DNA of 64,000 bases, taken from contig CAJNOL010000409.1 in NCBI GenBank assembly GCA_905250125.1, forward strand, positions 62,001-126,000. Direction: 5' to 3'. Positions within the stretch are counted from its first letter, which is position 1. Each line of letters begins with the position of its first letter. Below the pieces are notes generated by a model, which was given only the letters and a program-made list of their open reading frames with translations, searched no databases and was not told where the DNA came from. The position numbers were made by a program, and so were the translations under genes. This document shows positions 24,707 to 36,714 of the stretch, piece by piece. The stretch comes from Rotaria sordida (Eukaryota > Rotifera > Eurotatoria > Philodinida > Philodinidae).

Positions 24707-25529
24707 TATCTGAAATATATAGATGAGTAAATCACAACTTTTTGATACGATTGAGATCCCAGTTGTATTTGACTTATAACTTCTGTTTCTGTCGACCGAT
24801 TTGGATAATTTTTTTTTATATGTTAGTCTTGTAGAGGTGTTTCATATCTACACAAAATTTCACTTCTGAGTAACTTTCCTTTTCAGTAAAAAAAAAAGCG
24901 ATTTTTTTCTAGGATTACAAGTTTTACTTACTTTGTAGAACGACATTTTGAAAATTTTATTATGAATAATTTTTGGATAACTCATTTGTTTCTCTTGAAT
25001 TTTTACTGTAGATATAGCCTCTTAGAGTTATATAACTAGTCAAAAATGTAGCTATCTACCTCTGATCGTGCTTGAGAGATTGACACTATATGACAAAATG
25101 TAAAACGACTTTTTAAAAATTACTTCATGAATAACTCGTAAGAAGCTTGTTTGTTCTCGTTGCAGTTTTTACTAAAATTACATTTCTTAGAGTTGTATAA
25201 ATAGTTAAATATTCAGCTTTGTATCTCTTTCTCTTATCGAGAATTTTACAAAATATAATGCAATGTCAAAAATACATTTTTCATTAAATTAACGCTTTTT
25301 ATAGTACATTTACATTGAAGAAGTCGAATCTCAGCTAATACGTAGTAAAGTATAGGGAAACTTTTGCTGTGTAACATCGATATGGAATGTAATAAAATGC
25401 ACTGTTCAGAAATTGTTTCGGTCTGCTTTCAATTTTTCATACCAATCGTACCAAAAAGTTGCAATTCACTCATATATTTAATAAAATAAAAGAAAGAAAA
25501 AAAAACAAAAAATCTAAATGCCATGAGTT
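24707..25529. other. Spacer between LIN7 and IER3IP1, with degenerate duplicated block
   Basis: No gene. Two diverged direct copies of a block of about 150 bases lie at about 24930-25080 and 25100-25255. Both read TATGAATAA/CATGAATAA, then TTTTTACT, then CTTAGAGTT.TATAA, then CAGCTTT or TAGCTAT-type sequence. The sequence between IER3IP1 and LIN7 presumably holds the LIN7 promoter. Confidence 0.4.
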
Positions 25530-25898
25530 TTAACCAAATAAAATAAGAAACATTATAGTTACGACATTAAATGCAATCAAAGGAACTAAATTAAAAGTTA
25601 ATAGTTAATTAAATTAAATTAAATTATTTTTACTTCTCATCACAGTACGAACAGATCGAATTAATGTCAATAATTGTTGTTTAGCTCCTCCAGAATTTTG
25701 ATAATCAACACCATATCCACCAACATTAGGATAATTTATATTAGCATTACCACTTACTACCATGATATTAGATGAAGAATATTCGGTAAAAATAGAAAGA
25801 ATTTACTTACATTTTGAAAGAAATCGTTCACTAAGAATAGCTACTGCATTTATGCAAAGAAGAGCAGCTTCAATAAGATTGTATAATGTAAATCCCAT
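25530..25898 (-). CDS. IER3IP1: Immediate early response 3-interacting protein 1 / Yos1
   Basis: Tiny two-span membrane protein of the ER-Golgi system; the yeast orthologue Yos1 works with Yip1 and Yif1 in COPII vesicle formation. It was found by joining three exons too short to stand out alone: 25898-25811, 25756-25634 and 25585-25530, giving 88 residues (human 82). The N-terminal hydrophobic segment starts MGFTLYNLIEAALLCINAVA, followed by the SERFL motif. The strongly conserved LIRSVRTVMR block ends exon 2, and the C-terminal membrane segment IPLIAFNVVTIMFLILFG forms exon 3. The exon 2-3 junction falls within the conserved VMR-IPL sequence. The exon 1-2 junction could shift by a few bases (alternative GT and AG are adjacent), changing one or two residues in the variable loop. 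Confidence 0.92.
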
Positions 25899-27466
25899 TT
25901 TTCAATATTTTTGATTATCTAAATTTAAATCAGCAATATATCTTACAGATTTATTGGCTAGGAATTAAAGAGAATTAATTTGCCATTTAGAGGAAAGTGT
26001 TGCAAACAAAATGAAGTCTATATCTAATTTTAAAATCAAACATTCATTGTATCTAGTGCTTCATAGAACTATTAGAAGTATGTCGTAGAAACACGAAAAT
26101 CTATTCGGATTGGAACACCTATACAAAATTGGGTGTTTTCTTTTTTTAATTTTCGGTAGTGATAGTTGAAAATTTTTAAAGTTTTTCTTTAAAATGACAT
26201 ACTTAGCAAGTAATAAATGCATCCTCAAATACTACTATTAGAAATTCTGTTATGCGAAACAAGCAAACGCTGTTCTTATATTTATATTTCAAGATAGAAG
26301 ATACTAGATTGTTTGATACTTTCATGTTGAACTTTATTTATATAAAATTAAAACTTGAAAGTCAATTTGAAAAGTAGTTTGAAGAGAAACACAGTACTAT
26401 GTTTAGAAACTAACTAAAACGACCATAACTAAAAAAGAATGATACATGAGCAGGAATACTTTTAGATTTTGCTTAGCCTTATAAAGGAAGTTCACTAATT
26501 GATTAATCGTATTTTTATTGAGGACCATATGCATCATGTGCATTCTTTTGAAGTATGAATTTCTTGAGAAAAACTCTAGCTCTTAGCTTATTGCTGCGAA
26601 GATACTTCAGCAATATGTTTTGTTAAATTAATGTCATGATCTCCTTGAAGAACACCAGAAAACTTAATTTTCGAATTTCGACTTGAAAACTTTCACACAG
26701 ACAAGTTTCAAGAAATCAAGTCTTTTCATTTACTCCTATCTTGAAATAAGAACATCGAATCTACCAAGATATATTAGTGACGTAAGAAAAGACAAACTTT
26801 TATCATAGTCGTATCTTAGGATAGAAACAACAAAAAGATCTGAAACTATCACAATAAACTATTCTTATTAAGGCACTGTCTATGTGCAACGTTTCAAGTT
26901 AAAATTCAAAAATTAATTTGCTCAATGTTCCTGAGAGAAACCACGGTAATAGGTTACAAAATACCGTCTTACTGTAATATGTTTGCAGAAATAAGTTAAA
27001 AGTCTGAACTTTTTTTAGGGTAATCATAGCTCATTAGGTTCTAAACAAAATCTCTACGAAAACTTCAAGAGGATCTCGTCTATCCTACAAGATTTTACTT
27101 CTCTATGAATCATGTATATAATCTTCCATTTAACATACGATGCAAAAGATTTTTGTGCATAGTATAACATGTTTGAAATGTAATCAAAATTTGATCTATT
27201 AGCATTTTCATGTTGACTATTCATGACTTGAGATGATCTTTGATGTATTTTAAATATATTTTATTCACTTGAAAAAAAAGACTGTAATTTAATCTAAAAA
27301 ACAAAAAAAAAACAGATTAAAATAAAAAATATATTTGGAAAATTAATTTGATTGATAAAAATATTATTGTCTTGTTAATGGAATATAAATAGAAGTTAAA
27401 ATAAAATAGAAATAAATAAAAATTTACATGAAAAAAAAAACAAAACAAAACAAAAATAATTTGTCT
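25899..27466. other. Intergenic between IER3IP1 and EXOC4
   Basis: No ORF or repeat that I can support. A+T-rich; contains the presumed IER3IP1 promoter side and the EXOC4 3' region. Confidence 0.5.
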
Positions 27467-30400
27467 TTAGTTACTGTTCTTGACTTTTGGATTAAATGCT
27501 GTTTTTACTAATTGTTCATATTTACTTAAATCAAAATTTTCTCTCTCATCAGATGAAAGACTTCGAGATTGCAATTGTAATAGATGTAAATAATCTTGTT
27601 CACTATATTCTTGTCCATGTTCTTCAATTATATGAAGAATATCTTCAGGTTTTATTGCATATAATAGTTCATAATATTGATGTGCACGCATTAATTCAGC
27701 ATCACCAACAGTTCGAATTTGTGTTAATGTTTGTTCAATAGCAAATATATTTCGACATATTTTTGTTACACCTAATTCATTTATACGATTAAAACGTGGT
27801 GATGAACGTATTAATATTGTAGCTAAAACAAAACCAAGACCTTGAAATAAAAATGAAAATTTCTTTTCATTTAATGAAGAATTTAATGTTTCTTGTAAAT
27901 GTGTTAAATCACGATTTAATGCCATGATATTTTCATCAAGATCTGTATCAATAGCATATGCATAATGAAAAGTATTACGAAAAAATAATGATAAATAATA
28001 AAAACAATGTAGACGAATTTCAAGAAATAAAACAAGTAATATATCATACGATAATGTTAATGTTGTTTTCATTGCATTAGAAAATATTTCTAAATTTATA
28101 CGAGATAATTTTAATTGATCATAATGAGATGAATTTTGTTTTATTGAACGTGTAGTAAAACCAAGTTTGACTAAAATAAAATAAAACAAACAATGAATTA
28201 TCTGTTCGAATCATTACTGCGAATGATTTAATAATACTGAAACACAACAAGTAGGACTTAATGAATCGCTCAAGTTTTACATTTCATATTTTCTTCACTT
28301 GATACATCTTATAAAAAAAAAAACATACTATAGGATGCAGCATGAAAAACTTATGGCATATTTGCTAGTATCCTGCCAAGAGCGATTTATTTCCCCATCC
28401 TGTCTCTCGTGGAAATCGGGAACGGAAATAATATTAAAAAATTGGCTTTTCCGAAAAATGATTTGTTTTTTTTTGTGTATATACTCTTCAAAGTTTGCTC
28501 TTTCAGACAAAAAAATGTCGAAGTCAGTCCGATATTACATTGTTGAGAAATACATTTCGACATTCTCCGGAAGGCTTTTGCATTGCTTATTAATTAAAAG
28601 AAAAACAACAAATACGTATAAACAAAAATTAGATAAGTTCATTCATTTAATTGGAATTCAATTATTACAATTATTATTTCCTTTGTGATTATCATCTTCC
28701 ATAGACCTATTATTCAGATTATCTCACAATGTATCATTATTATTATTATTATTATCTTATCTTCGTAAATGTTTTCATTTTTTCACCGATATTATTAATG
28801 TGCTAGCAGTTTTTTCTCTTTCCAATTGATGAAGGAAATAATTCTCTTAAGTTAACATTGATAAAATTTCGATATATAAATAATAATTCATTTATTTTTA
28901 ATTTAAGGTTATCTCACATTGTGCAAAGTGTGACGTTGACAGAAACTAGCGTTTAGTAAATCGTTCCTGCAGGACACTAATATATACACACCTTTTGCTT
29001 TCATAATGGATGAAATTCGATTCAATCAATTTTTGATGGTCCAAACATGAGCATTTTTTTTTGGCTAAATGATCAATTCGTTTTTTTTATATCATCGATT
29101 ATAGAAAATTCAATTCATTGATAAAAAAAAAACAACTTTCCATTAGAACGTGTTTATACTGCGAATTGACAAGACTTAGACAACATTGATTGATGAAGTA
29201 AGAAAAAAGAATTTCATGCGTACTAAGAAAAATGAGCTGGTTCGTAGTGCCAAAAACTGCTCGAACAAGATTTCGCCCATTTCAAAAACAAAACATGCGT
29301 ATATTAAATAGGCTTTTTGTTTATAAATTGTAAAGCTTTATACGTTGCATATTGTGATAGATATTTTTTTAAATAAAATGTATTAGGTTATGAAAACATG
29401 AAATACAAGATGCAACAATTGATTATACCGCACCCATTATTAATTTATCGAGCAATTCAATCTATTGTTATTCTATCTGTATTGAAATAAATGAAACAAC
29501 AACTTATGAAATTTTTATATGTATTTTAATATCAAATCCATGAGAAGAAAGTAATGAGAGGTAAAAGAAAAACAGTATATGCATGTTTCTATATTTGTAT
29601 TCTGTGTCTTAAATCTAGTAAATCTCAAAAACTAAGTTCTGCTAGTTTTCGAAAGATTATGTACAATGATGCAAAGTTTTTGATATCTACTTCAATAATA
29701 GTTGTTAAACAGTTGAATTTATTTTCATTAATCGGAATTAGCTATGAATGGTGTTGGGCTTTATTAGTCCCGCTCAAGTTGTACGAGAGAATATATCCAG
29801 TTAACACTATCTTTAAACTATAAGAAGATCTCAATGAGTTACCACAAAAAGCTGCAAAAGATTCATTCTAGGTCAGACTTTTGTTCCTAAGATATCGAAT
29901 TTTTTTCATAGATATTCAATATTTCAAGTAAAATCGTGTTTTTGAATTTTTAACTGAAACTTCGCTCATAGAGAAATGTGTCAAGTAGGTTAGACTATGT
30001 GCATTATTTTGAAGTTTTTAAATGTTGTCTTAACGAGATATATGTTATGGCCGAAGTTGGAATTCAGCCCAATTCCGAATTCGTCCAGCCGAAATTGGAA
30101 TTCTAACTTCGTCTGGACTAAAGTGGAATTCCAAGTTCGACTAAACTGATTATGGACGAGATTAGAATTCTAATTTCGACTAGACGAAATTAGAATTATT
30201 TTTTAATGAGTATTAAGCGGTAAAAGATGTATTAAAAACATTGATGAATTTGTTTTTGACCGTGAGAGCGAAAAGAGCTAATGCATGCTGTTCTACCAAA
30301 TGTCACTCAGAGAGAAGTACCTGTTGTAACATCGAGTAACTACTTCCCCCCCCCCCCCCTCAAATAAGAAGGCGTAGTCTTCTCTTCTGAAAATTTATAT

Positions 30401-33400
30401 CGTTTTTCCAACGGTGACCGTCTAATATGAACTTACGTTTTTATTAAAAGCTTGTTGTAAAATCAAGGATTTTAGGATAAACTTCTAGTCTCTAAAGGGA
30501 CAAATTTCATATTCAAGTGCTATAAAATTCGCTGAATCTGAGAGAAAGTAGTGTTTTTAATAATGAACACTTAGCTTTTTACTCAAAAACTATTCTTCTA
30601 AATGCTAAAACCTCAAAGCTATCTCGGATTTATGAAAACCTTTTTGAAAAATTCGTGATCTTCTTTTATGTCGAGCGAAACATTGAGGTAGGTGTGGCCT
30701 TTTATTTTAGGCTGGCGTTCTAACTTGGGAAGAGTTACATTAACTTCGACTTTGTGGTATTTGTTAATTTGTTTTTGTAAAATTTAAAAAATTGATTTTT
30801 AATTCTCTTTTTTTCCTATGAATTTCTAATCATTAAACAATAATTCTAATTTCGTCTAGTCGAAATTAGAATTCTAATTTCGTCCATAGTCAGTTTAGTC
30901 GAACTTGGAATTCTACTTTAGTCCAGACGAAGTTAGAATTCCAATTTCGGCCGGACGAATTCGGAATCGGGCTGAATTCCAACTTCGGCCACAACATATA
31001 TATGTTTCAAAATATAGACACTTCTACATAGACATTGTAAAAAGCATGAGTCTTTCGACATATTCATATATCATAACAACTACAATTCAAAACTTGATAT
31101 CTGCGGAACAAAGGCCTGATAGAAATGAATCCTTAGCAATTTTTGTTTTTGATAATTCATCGAGATTCGCTTATGGCCTAAAGATGCAATTAACATGACT
31201 TAAACATTTGGATATGTTCTATGAAACAGTTTATTTGTTTTATTTTCTATTTTTGCAATATTTTGAATTGAATTATTTTATTCAAAAACAAAATAGTGAT
31301 GGAAACTTATTTGAATTTTTACCTGTTGTTTGTGTTAATGCATCAAGATATTTTGTATCATTTGAACATTTATCTAATATATCAAAATAATGTACTAATT
31401 TACAATATAACCAATCTAAACTTTCATGAATAGTTGCTAAGACTGTAATATGTTTATAATTCGTACAAATATCATCAATACTCATCTCATTTTGACTGAA
31501 ATTAATTAATAATGTTTCAGTTTCTTTTGTTTGTCTAAAACGTATATTTTCAACATTATCATCTTCATTATCATTGTTTATTAAATGTTCTTGTTTAGTC
31601 ATACGTATAAATGCATCAAATGCAGGCATTGTACGTAAATGACGATTTATATCAGGATCTTTAACCCATTCATTTGAATAAATTGACACTCCAAGTGAAT
31701 CTGTTTTTTCAACAATTGATAAAAATAATTTATTACATGATTCACGATGTTTAAATAAAAGATCAACAATTGCTTGACAAAAATCATCTGCATATGGTGG
31801 TAGACATTTAACTAATGCACATAATTCTTCACAAGATTTAAATATTAAATAAGTTGATTGAAGAATTGGTATTGATAATTCAAGTTGTTTTTGTAATACA
31901 GATGGAATTAATTCAATTAAACGATTTCGATCAGTTATTGTTGATGATAATGATGATGATAATTGAGCAGAATCACGAATATCTTTTATAACACGACCAA
32001 TAAAACGATCACGAATAAATAGAGTTAATTTTCTAAAAATACAATAACTTGTCAAAACTATTACAAAGGTCACTAAAAATAGCAAAGAGGGATTAACTGA
32101 TTTCTGATTGCTTTTATTTGCTAGATATTATCTTTTATTTAGTATATTACAATTAGAGTGTTGAAGACTTCATGAACATGCGAAGAACTTTAGAAATCGC
32201 ATGAACAACAAATCTAAATTTATCTATAAGCAAAGCTAGCTGCTTATCAGCTGATAAACAATCGTGAGTGATAGATACAACCAAAAAAAAAAAGGATTAA
32301 AATTTTTCATAGCATTGATTTTAAACTGATAGAACAGTTTACTATAGAAATAAACAACTTCATTAAAAAAAATCATTTAATTACTAATTATGATATTTCG
32401 AAAGTTCAAACAAGTTTAAACTTTTATCGGTAGATTGACAAAATAATAAAAGTTCACATTTTCATAGACGACGAGAAACCAAAATTATCCGGTTATACTT
32501 TTATGCTTACACTCCTTGTAAAACTGTAAGAATATTTTAGTTCTTTTGGGTGTGGACGAAGGAAACACGCCGATTCATTCACATCCAAAAGGACTAAAGG
32601 GTGAAATATATGAAAGTCATCATAACTTGAAAAGCATAAGAGTAAAACGGGATAAGTTTAATTTCTTGTAGATTCCACCGCATTTCTGGTAAACTAAGAT
32701 TGGCGAAAACAAGGCAGTTTCAATAGTAATCGTCTCATAGAGGCCGTTCATTAGCAAAATTCTCAGGTATCTTTGTAGCATGCTCTACGTTTAAAATATC
32801 TTTCGACCATATAAATCATGACGATGTTACATTATAATACAGTTTGAAATATTAGAAACTCTTTAAACGATAGGAATCTTTTCCTAGAGCTAATTTTTTT
32901 TTGTTTGATAAAAATTTATCAGATAAAATTATTTGTAATATAAAATAACATCGTTTTTTTATGTTTTTTTAATCGAATAATTCGAAATTAATTGGATCAG
33001 AACTACTTACGATAGATTTTTAAGATATAAATTCTGACGCATAAAATACTTCAAGGACTCTACACTCCTCGCTATGAATTTACCTGTTTGGATGATAAGC
33101 TTGGTCTGAAGTTTTCAGGAATAAGTGATCCTAGTAAGAAATTTCAGCTTGATACACCAAACTAGATTGAACTTCCATCGTATTTGTAGTTTCTGCGAGA
33201 ATTCCTATACTTTCCTGATTAAACGAGGTACAGAAAGCAGAAAAAAATGTGACTTCAAGACATTGAATCTCGATTTTTTCAACATATCAATTAAATCTTA
33301 AAATCTGGTTGGATAGAAGTTTACTCTCATTCACACCTTTAAAGAAGACAAAAATATATTATTTGTATCTTGAATCATCGGGAAGGAGTTTCAGTTTTTC

Positions 33401-36400
33401 TAACTGAAAACAACGTTTTGGAAAAAATTTTTAAAAAACCACGAAAACTCCCCCCGAAGAATGTGGTTGTATATTGTTGAAGTGTTCTCCAATAAGTCTG
33501 TTCATTTTGTGAAAAGCTATATGAATTGTAAAACAGAAAGCTTCGATACATCTTCCTATGATAAAACTTCAGTTTCGATATTTTTTTCGAAAAATTAAAT
33601 TTTTTGGATGGTGAGGATTTACATTAACATACAATATTGTCATTTTATCTTCAATAAAAATTTGTGTTTTTGAAATTAAAACGAATTCTTATTGAATCTC
33701 TAAGCAACAGATTTAATTATCTTGTAAATTTTTTCATTCTCTTCATTAAATATAAATACTTCTAACCTGTCAAGAATACGTTTAGTTGTATGTAATTTAT
33801 AATTCGTATCGATATCTTCAATAATTCTTTGAAGAATATCATGTACAGCTGTAATATTTCGATAATTTGGTTTGCATACATATTGTTTATATGTCGTAGT
33901 ACGTTGTTTTGTTGTTGATGCTTCTTGTTTAAGAACAAAACAATTTTGTTCTTGTAAATATAATGTCATAGAATTATATTGTGCAGATTGAGAAAATTCA
34001 AAAAGTCGTGGAATCTGTTGTGAACGTGGTGGAGCTCTTTTTGTTAAATATTGTGAAAAATCAATTAATGATGGACGATTTGTATAATCATTTGAATGTG
34101 ATATTGATGAAGAACCAAATGATGAAGTATCAAGTAGATTATCAAAATCAATATATTCACTTAAAACATCACTAAGTACTTGTTGAAGAGTTTCCCAAAC
34201 AGATTCAATAGAAAATATATAGGGTATTTCAAATTTTATTTCATTTGGAACTGATATATGTTCTCCTGATTCATGATCTAAATAAATAAATAGAATTATT
34301 CAATAATCTTACAAAATAGAGATTTGTGAGTCAATCTCGCGTTCTAGCGAATGCTGATACAACATTGAGCAAGCATGTGCTAAATCATCCCATGAATTGA
34401 GACGTTCTGAGAGAACACTGAAGAAAACGAATTAGCTATGGTGAAATGCATTCGTGAAGCAAAACTTGAAAGAGGCATGCGAGGCGCGAAAGCTATGACG
34501 TGAGGTTGACTTACGGATCTATGTTACAAAAATGTCGAATGATCTATAAAACTATCACTATATCATAGTCATTTCGAATAGGATTCCACAAAATGTCTAT
34601 TGGAAGCTGCAGAATACAATCGAAAATAATTCAAAATTGATTCTGACTTAGTGATAAGTAGAATCGATCGTTTTTGGTTCCAGTCTCAGTCAGAAAGAAG
34701 CTTTACTAGCGAAAAAATACAATATTATGTTCTATTAGTATCAATACCCTCGAGATATCTCACTCAATCCGCATGACTTCTAATGTCCTTCCTCTTAAAG
34801 ATTCACTAATACTTCGTTTATTGTGCACGTTTGTGTTCGACAACCCTGTTGTTTATGAAAAAAAAAGAATTGATTTTATTATTAAAATTTTAACAGCAAA
34901 TATTGAAGTGATTGTTACTCAATAATTTTCGCATAAACTTTTAGAATAGAAGAGTCATGAGAACATAACATTTGATGTAAGTCTTGCACAACTATAAAAG
35001 ATATCACTTTCAATGAAAAAATATTTCTAGTCCTATGTTGCCCATATCTATTCTGACTGTATTGTCATTAGCAAAATGTGCTGCTTAACTGTCAAGATAA
35101 AATTAAAGTTGGTATATGAAAGATATTCCAGTAATCATACTTGATTTCTCACTTAACTTTACTTTTGTATCTTCAAGAGAATATTCATAAAAAAAAATAA
35201 AACAAGAAAATTAAATTGAATAAAAGAAAGAATTGTAGTGTTCAAAATATAGGATATTAATTTAATCTAATTGATTGATAGTCTTTAGGAGAGGAAAGTT
35301 AACATGAAAAACACAATTGAAACTGATCATACTTTTATTGATATGATCATAGCATAAAAATAAAGCTTAAATATAACTAAAACTGAAAATATATAGTGAT
35401 TGACTAAGTCATAAAAACGAGATTCGTTTATTTTCTAAGTTCAATTAAAATAGATATCTTTCTCTAACTTTTAATTGAAATATTTTCTTCTTTTTTATTG
35501 AACTAAAAAATTTTCAAAATTAATCTAAAAACACACCATTTTGTTTTAGACTTGCAAGATATTCTTTTTGTTGAATTTGTATAGGTGTTTGATGATCTTG
35601 TAATAATTTTAACATATTTATTAAATATTCCATATTTTTTACAACACATTTAAATTGTTCATAAGTTATTTCTAATAAATCTCTTAAACAATCAGTATTA
35701 TTAAGAATTAAATTTTGATTTGAATAATTTGATACAATTAAATTATTATCAATAATATGTTGTGTTGTACGTAAAACAATACGATATAATTGTTCATAAA
35801 ATTGTTTTTGAACAAAATCAAGTGTTTCATTTAAATTCCATACAATTGATAAAGATTGTAATAAAACATCTAAATATATATTTGATGGTTGATTACGTAT
35901 ATCAACTAACATATATTTATCTGGTATAATTGCTAATGAATGATATTCAAATGATAATTTTCCTTCTTCAAACTCATGATCAAGTTGTTTTCTTAATAAA
36001 CGATTTTCTCTTAAACGTGATACAGAATGTTGATCATTTTTATTTATTGTTGATGATAAATTTTTATTTCCAAGTATATCTCGTGATGGTTTATCAAATA
36101 AATGATAAATTAATTCAAAATGTAATTGATCTTCTAATGCTAAACGTTCTTCTTTAATTTGTAAATCAATATGAGATAATGCATTAATTAAACGTAATTC
36201 TTGATGTTCTTTAGCTTTTAATAAAAGTAATGATGCATGAATATATAAACGTTTATTTAAATAAAATTGTAAACGTGATGGAACATGTTTTAATTCATGT
36301 ATATTTAAATAAATTCGATCTAAAGCATTTTCTTCGTATGTTGCTACCCATAATTTACGAATTTGTTGTCGTTTTAATAATAATAAATTTTTACATTCAC

Positions 36401-36714
36401 GTAATGATTGACGAACATTTTCTATACGATTTTTTGATTGTTCTATAGATGTAGAAATATCAGAAAAATTTGTTATTAATTCTGTTAAATTTGATGTGGA
36501 AGCTTTGATACAACGTTCAATATTTGTATTTGAACGTTGAAAACGATCTTTAACATAACGAAGTCGTTGTTCTCGAGCCTAGATTTTTCGAAAGATTATG
36601 TTAAAAGATAAGAAAATGATAAAAACAAAAAAATAATGACACCTCAATATTTGTATTTAGATTTAAATCTCGAAGTATTTTTATTAATATAAATGTTGTT
36701 GATTGACGCTCCAT
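27467..36714 (-). CDS. EXOC4: Exocyst complex component 4 (Sec8)
   Basis: Subunit of the exocyst, the octameric complex that tethers secretory vesicles to the plasma membrane. Five exons (36714-36643, 36578-35537, 34277-33767, 32032-31323, 28170-27467) sum to 3039 bases and close as 1012 residues; human EXOC4 is 974. The N-terminal 370 residues form the helical, coiled-coil-rich Sec8 exocyst domain. The MHESLEWL-like motif appears in exon 4 as IHESLDWLYCK. The C-terminal exon has the most conserved family blocks: EIRLHCFYYL, KFSFLFQGLG and RNIFAIEQTLTQI. The introns are 64, 1259, 1734 and 3152 bases, very long for this locus; the last houses a 964-base fold-back element. The donor ending exon 3 (33767) is the least certain: reading on would stop at 33700, while the chosen GT restores the frame. 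An ORF of 129 codons on the opposite strand within the last intron (28299-28688) is unassigned. Confidence 0.92.
28737..28756. repeat. (ATT)n microsatellite
   Basis: About six uninterrupted ATT units in the last EXOC4 intron. Confidence 0.9.
30038..31001. mobile_element. Fold-back element with GAATTC-rich arms in EXOC4 intron
   Basis: Left arm about 30038-30196 and right arm about 30838-31001 are close reverse complements, with termini ATATATGTTATGGCCGAAGT and its near-complement. Each arm is internally repetitive: units of TAATTTCGTCTAG, GGAATTC and AGAATTCTAA alternate in both orientations, so each arm also folds on itself. The middle 640 bases show no ORF. TA-rich ends fit insertion at TA. 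It is a non-autonomous DNA transposon that has been inserted into, and transcribed with, the EXOC4 intron. Confidence 0.75.
30346..30359. repeat. C14 homopolymer
   Basis: A run of 14 cytosines inside the fold-back element at 30038-31001. This is striking in DNA this rich in A+T. Confidence 0.95.
32538..32605. repeat. Short inverted repeat in EXOC4 intron 3
   Basis: TTAGTTCTTTTGGGTGTG on the left pairs with CACATCCAAAAGGACTAAA on the right around a loop of about 28 bases. Weaker pairing seems to extend outward. Probably the core of a decayed MITE. Confidence 0.5.

Noticed and set aside
28299-28688. 129-codon ORF on the plus strand inside the last EXOC4 intron
   Set aside because: No domain or family signal, ATG in low-complexity sequence, and antisense ORF of comparable quality overlaps. 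Kept only as a remark under EXOC4.
30905-31198. 97-codon ORF overlapping the right arm of the EXOC4 intronic element
   Set aside because: Starts within the inverted repeat and shows no conserved protein; by-product of the arm sequence.
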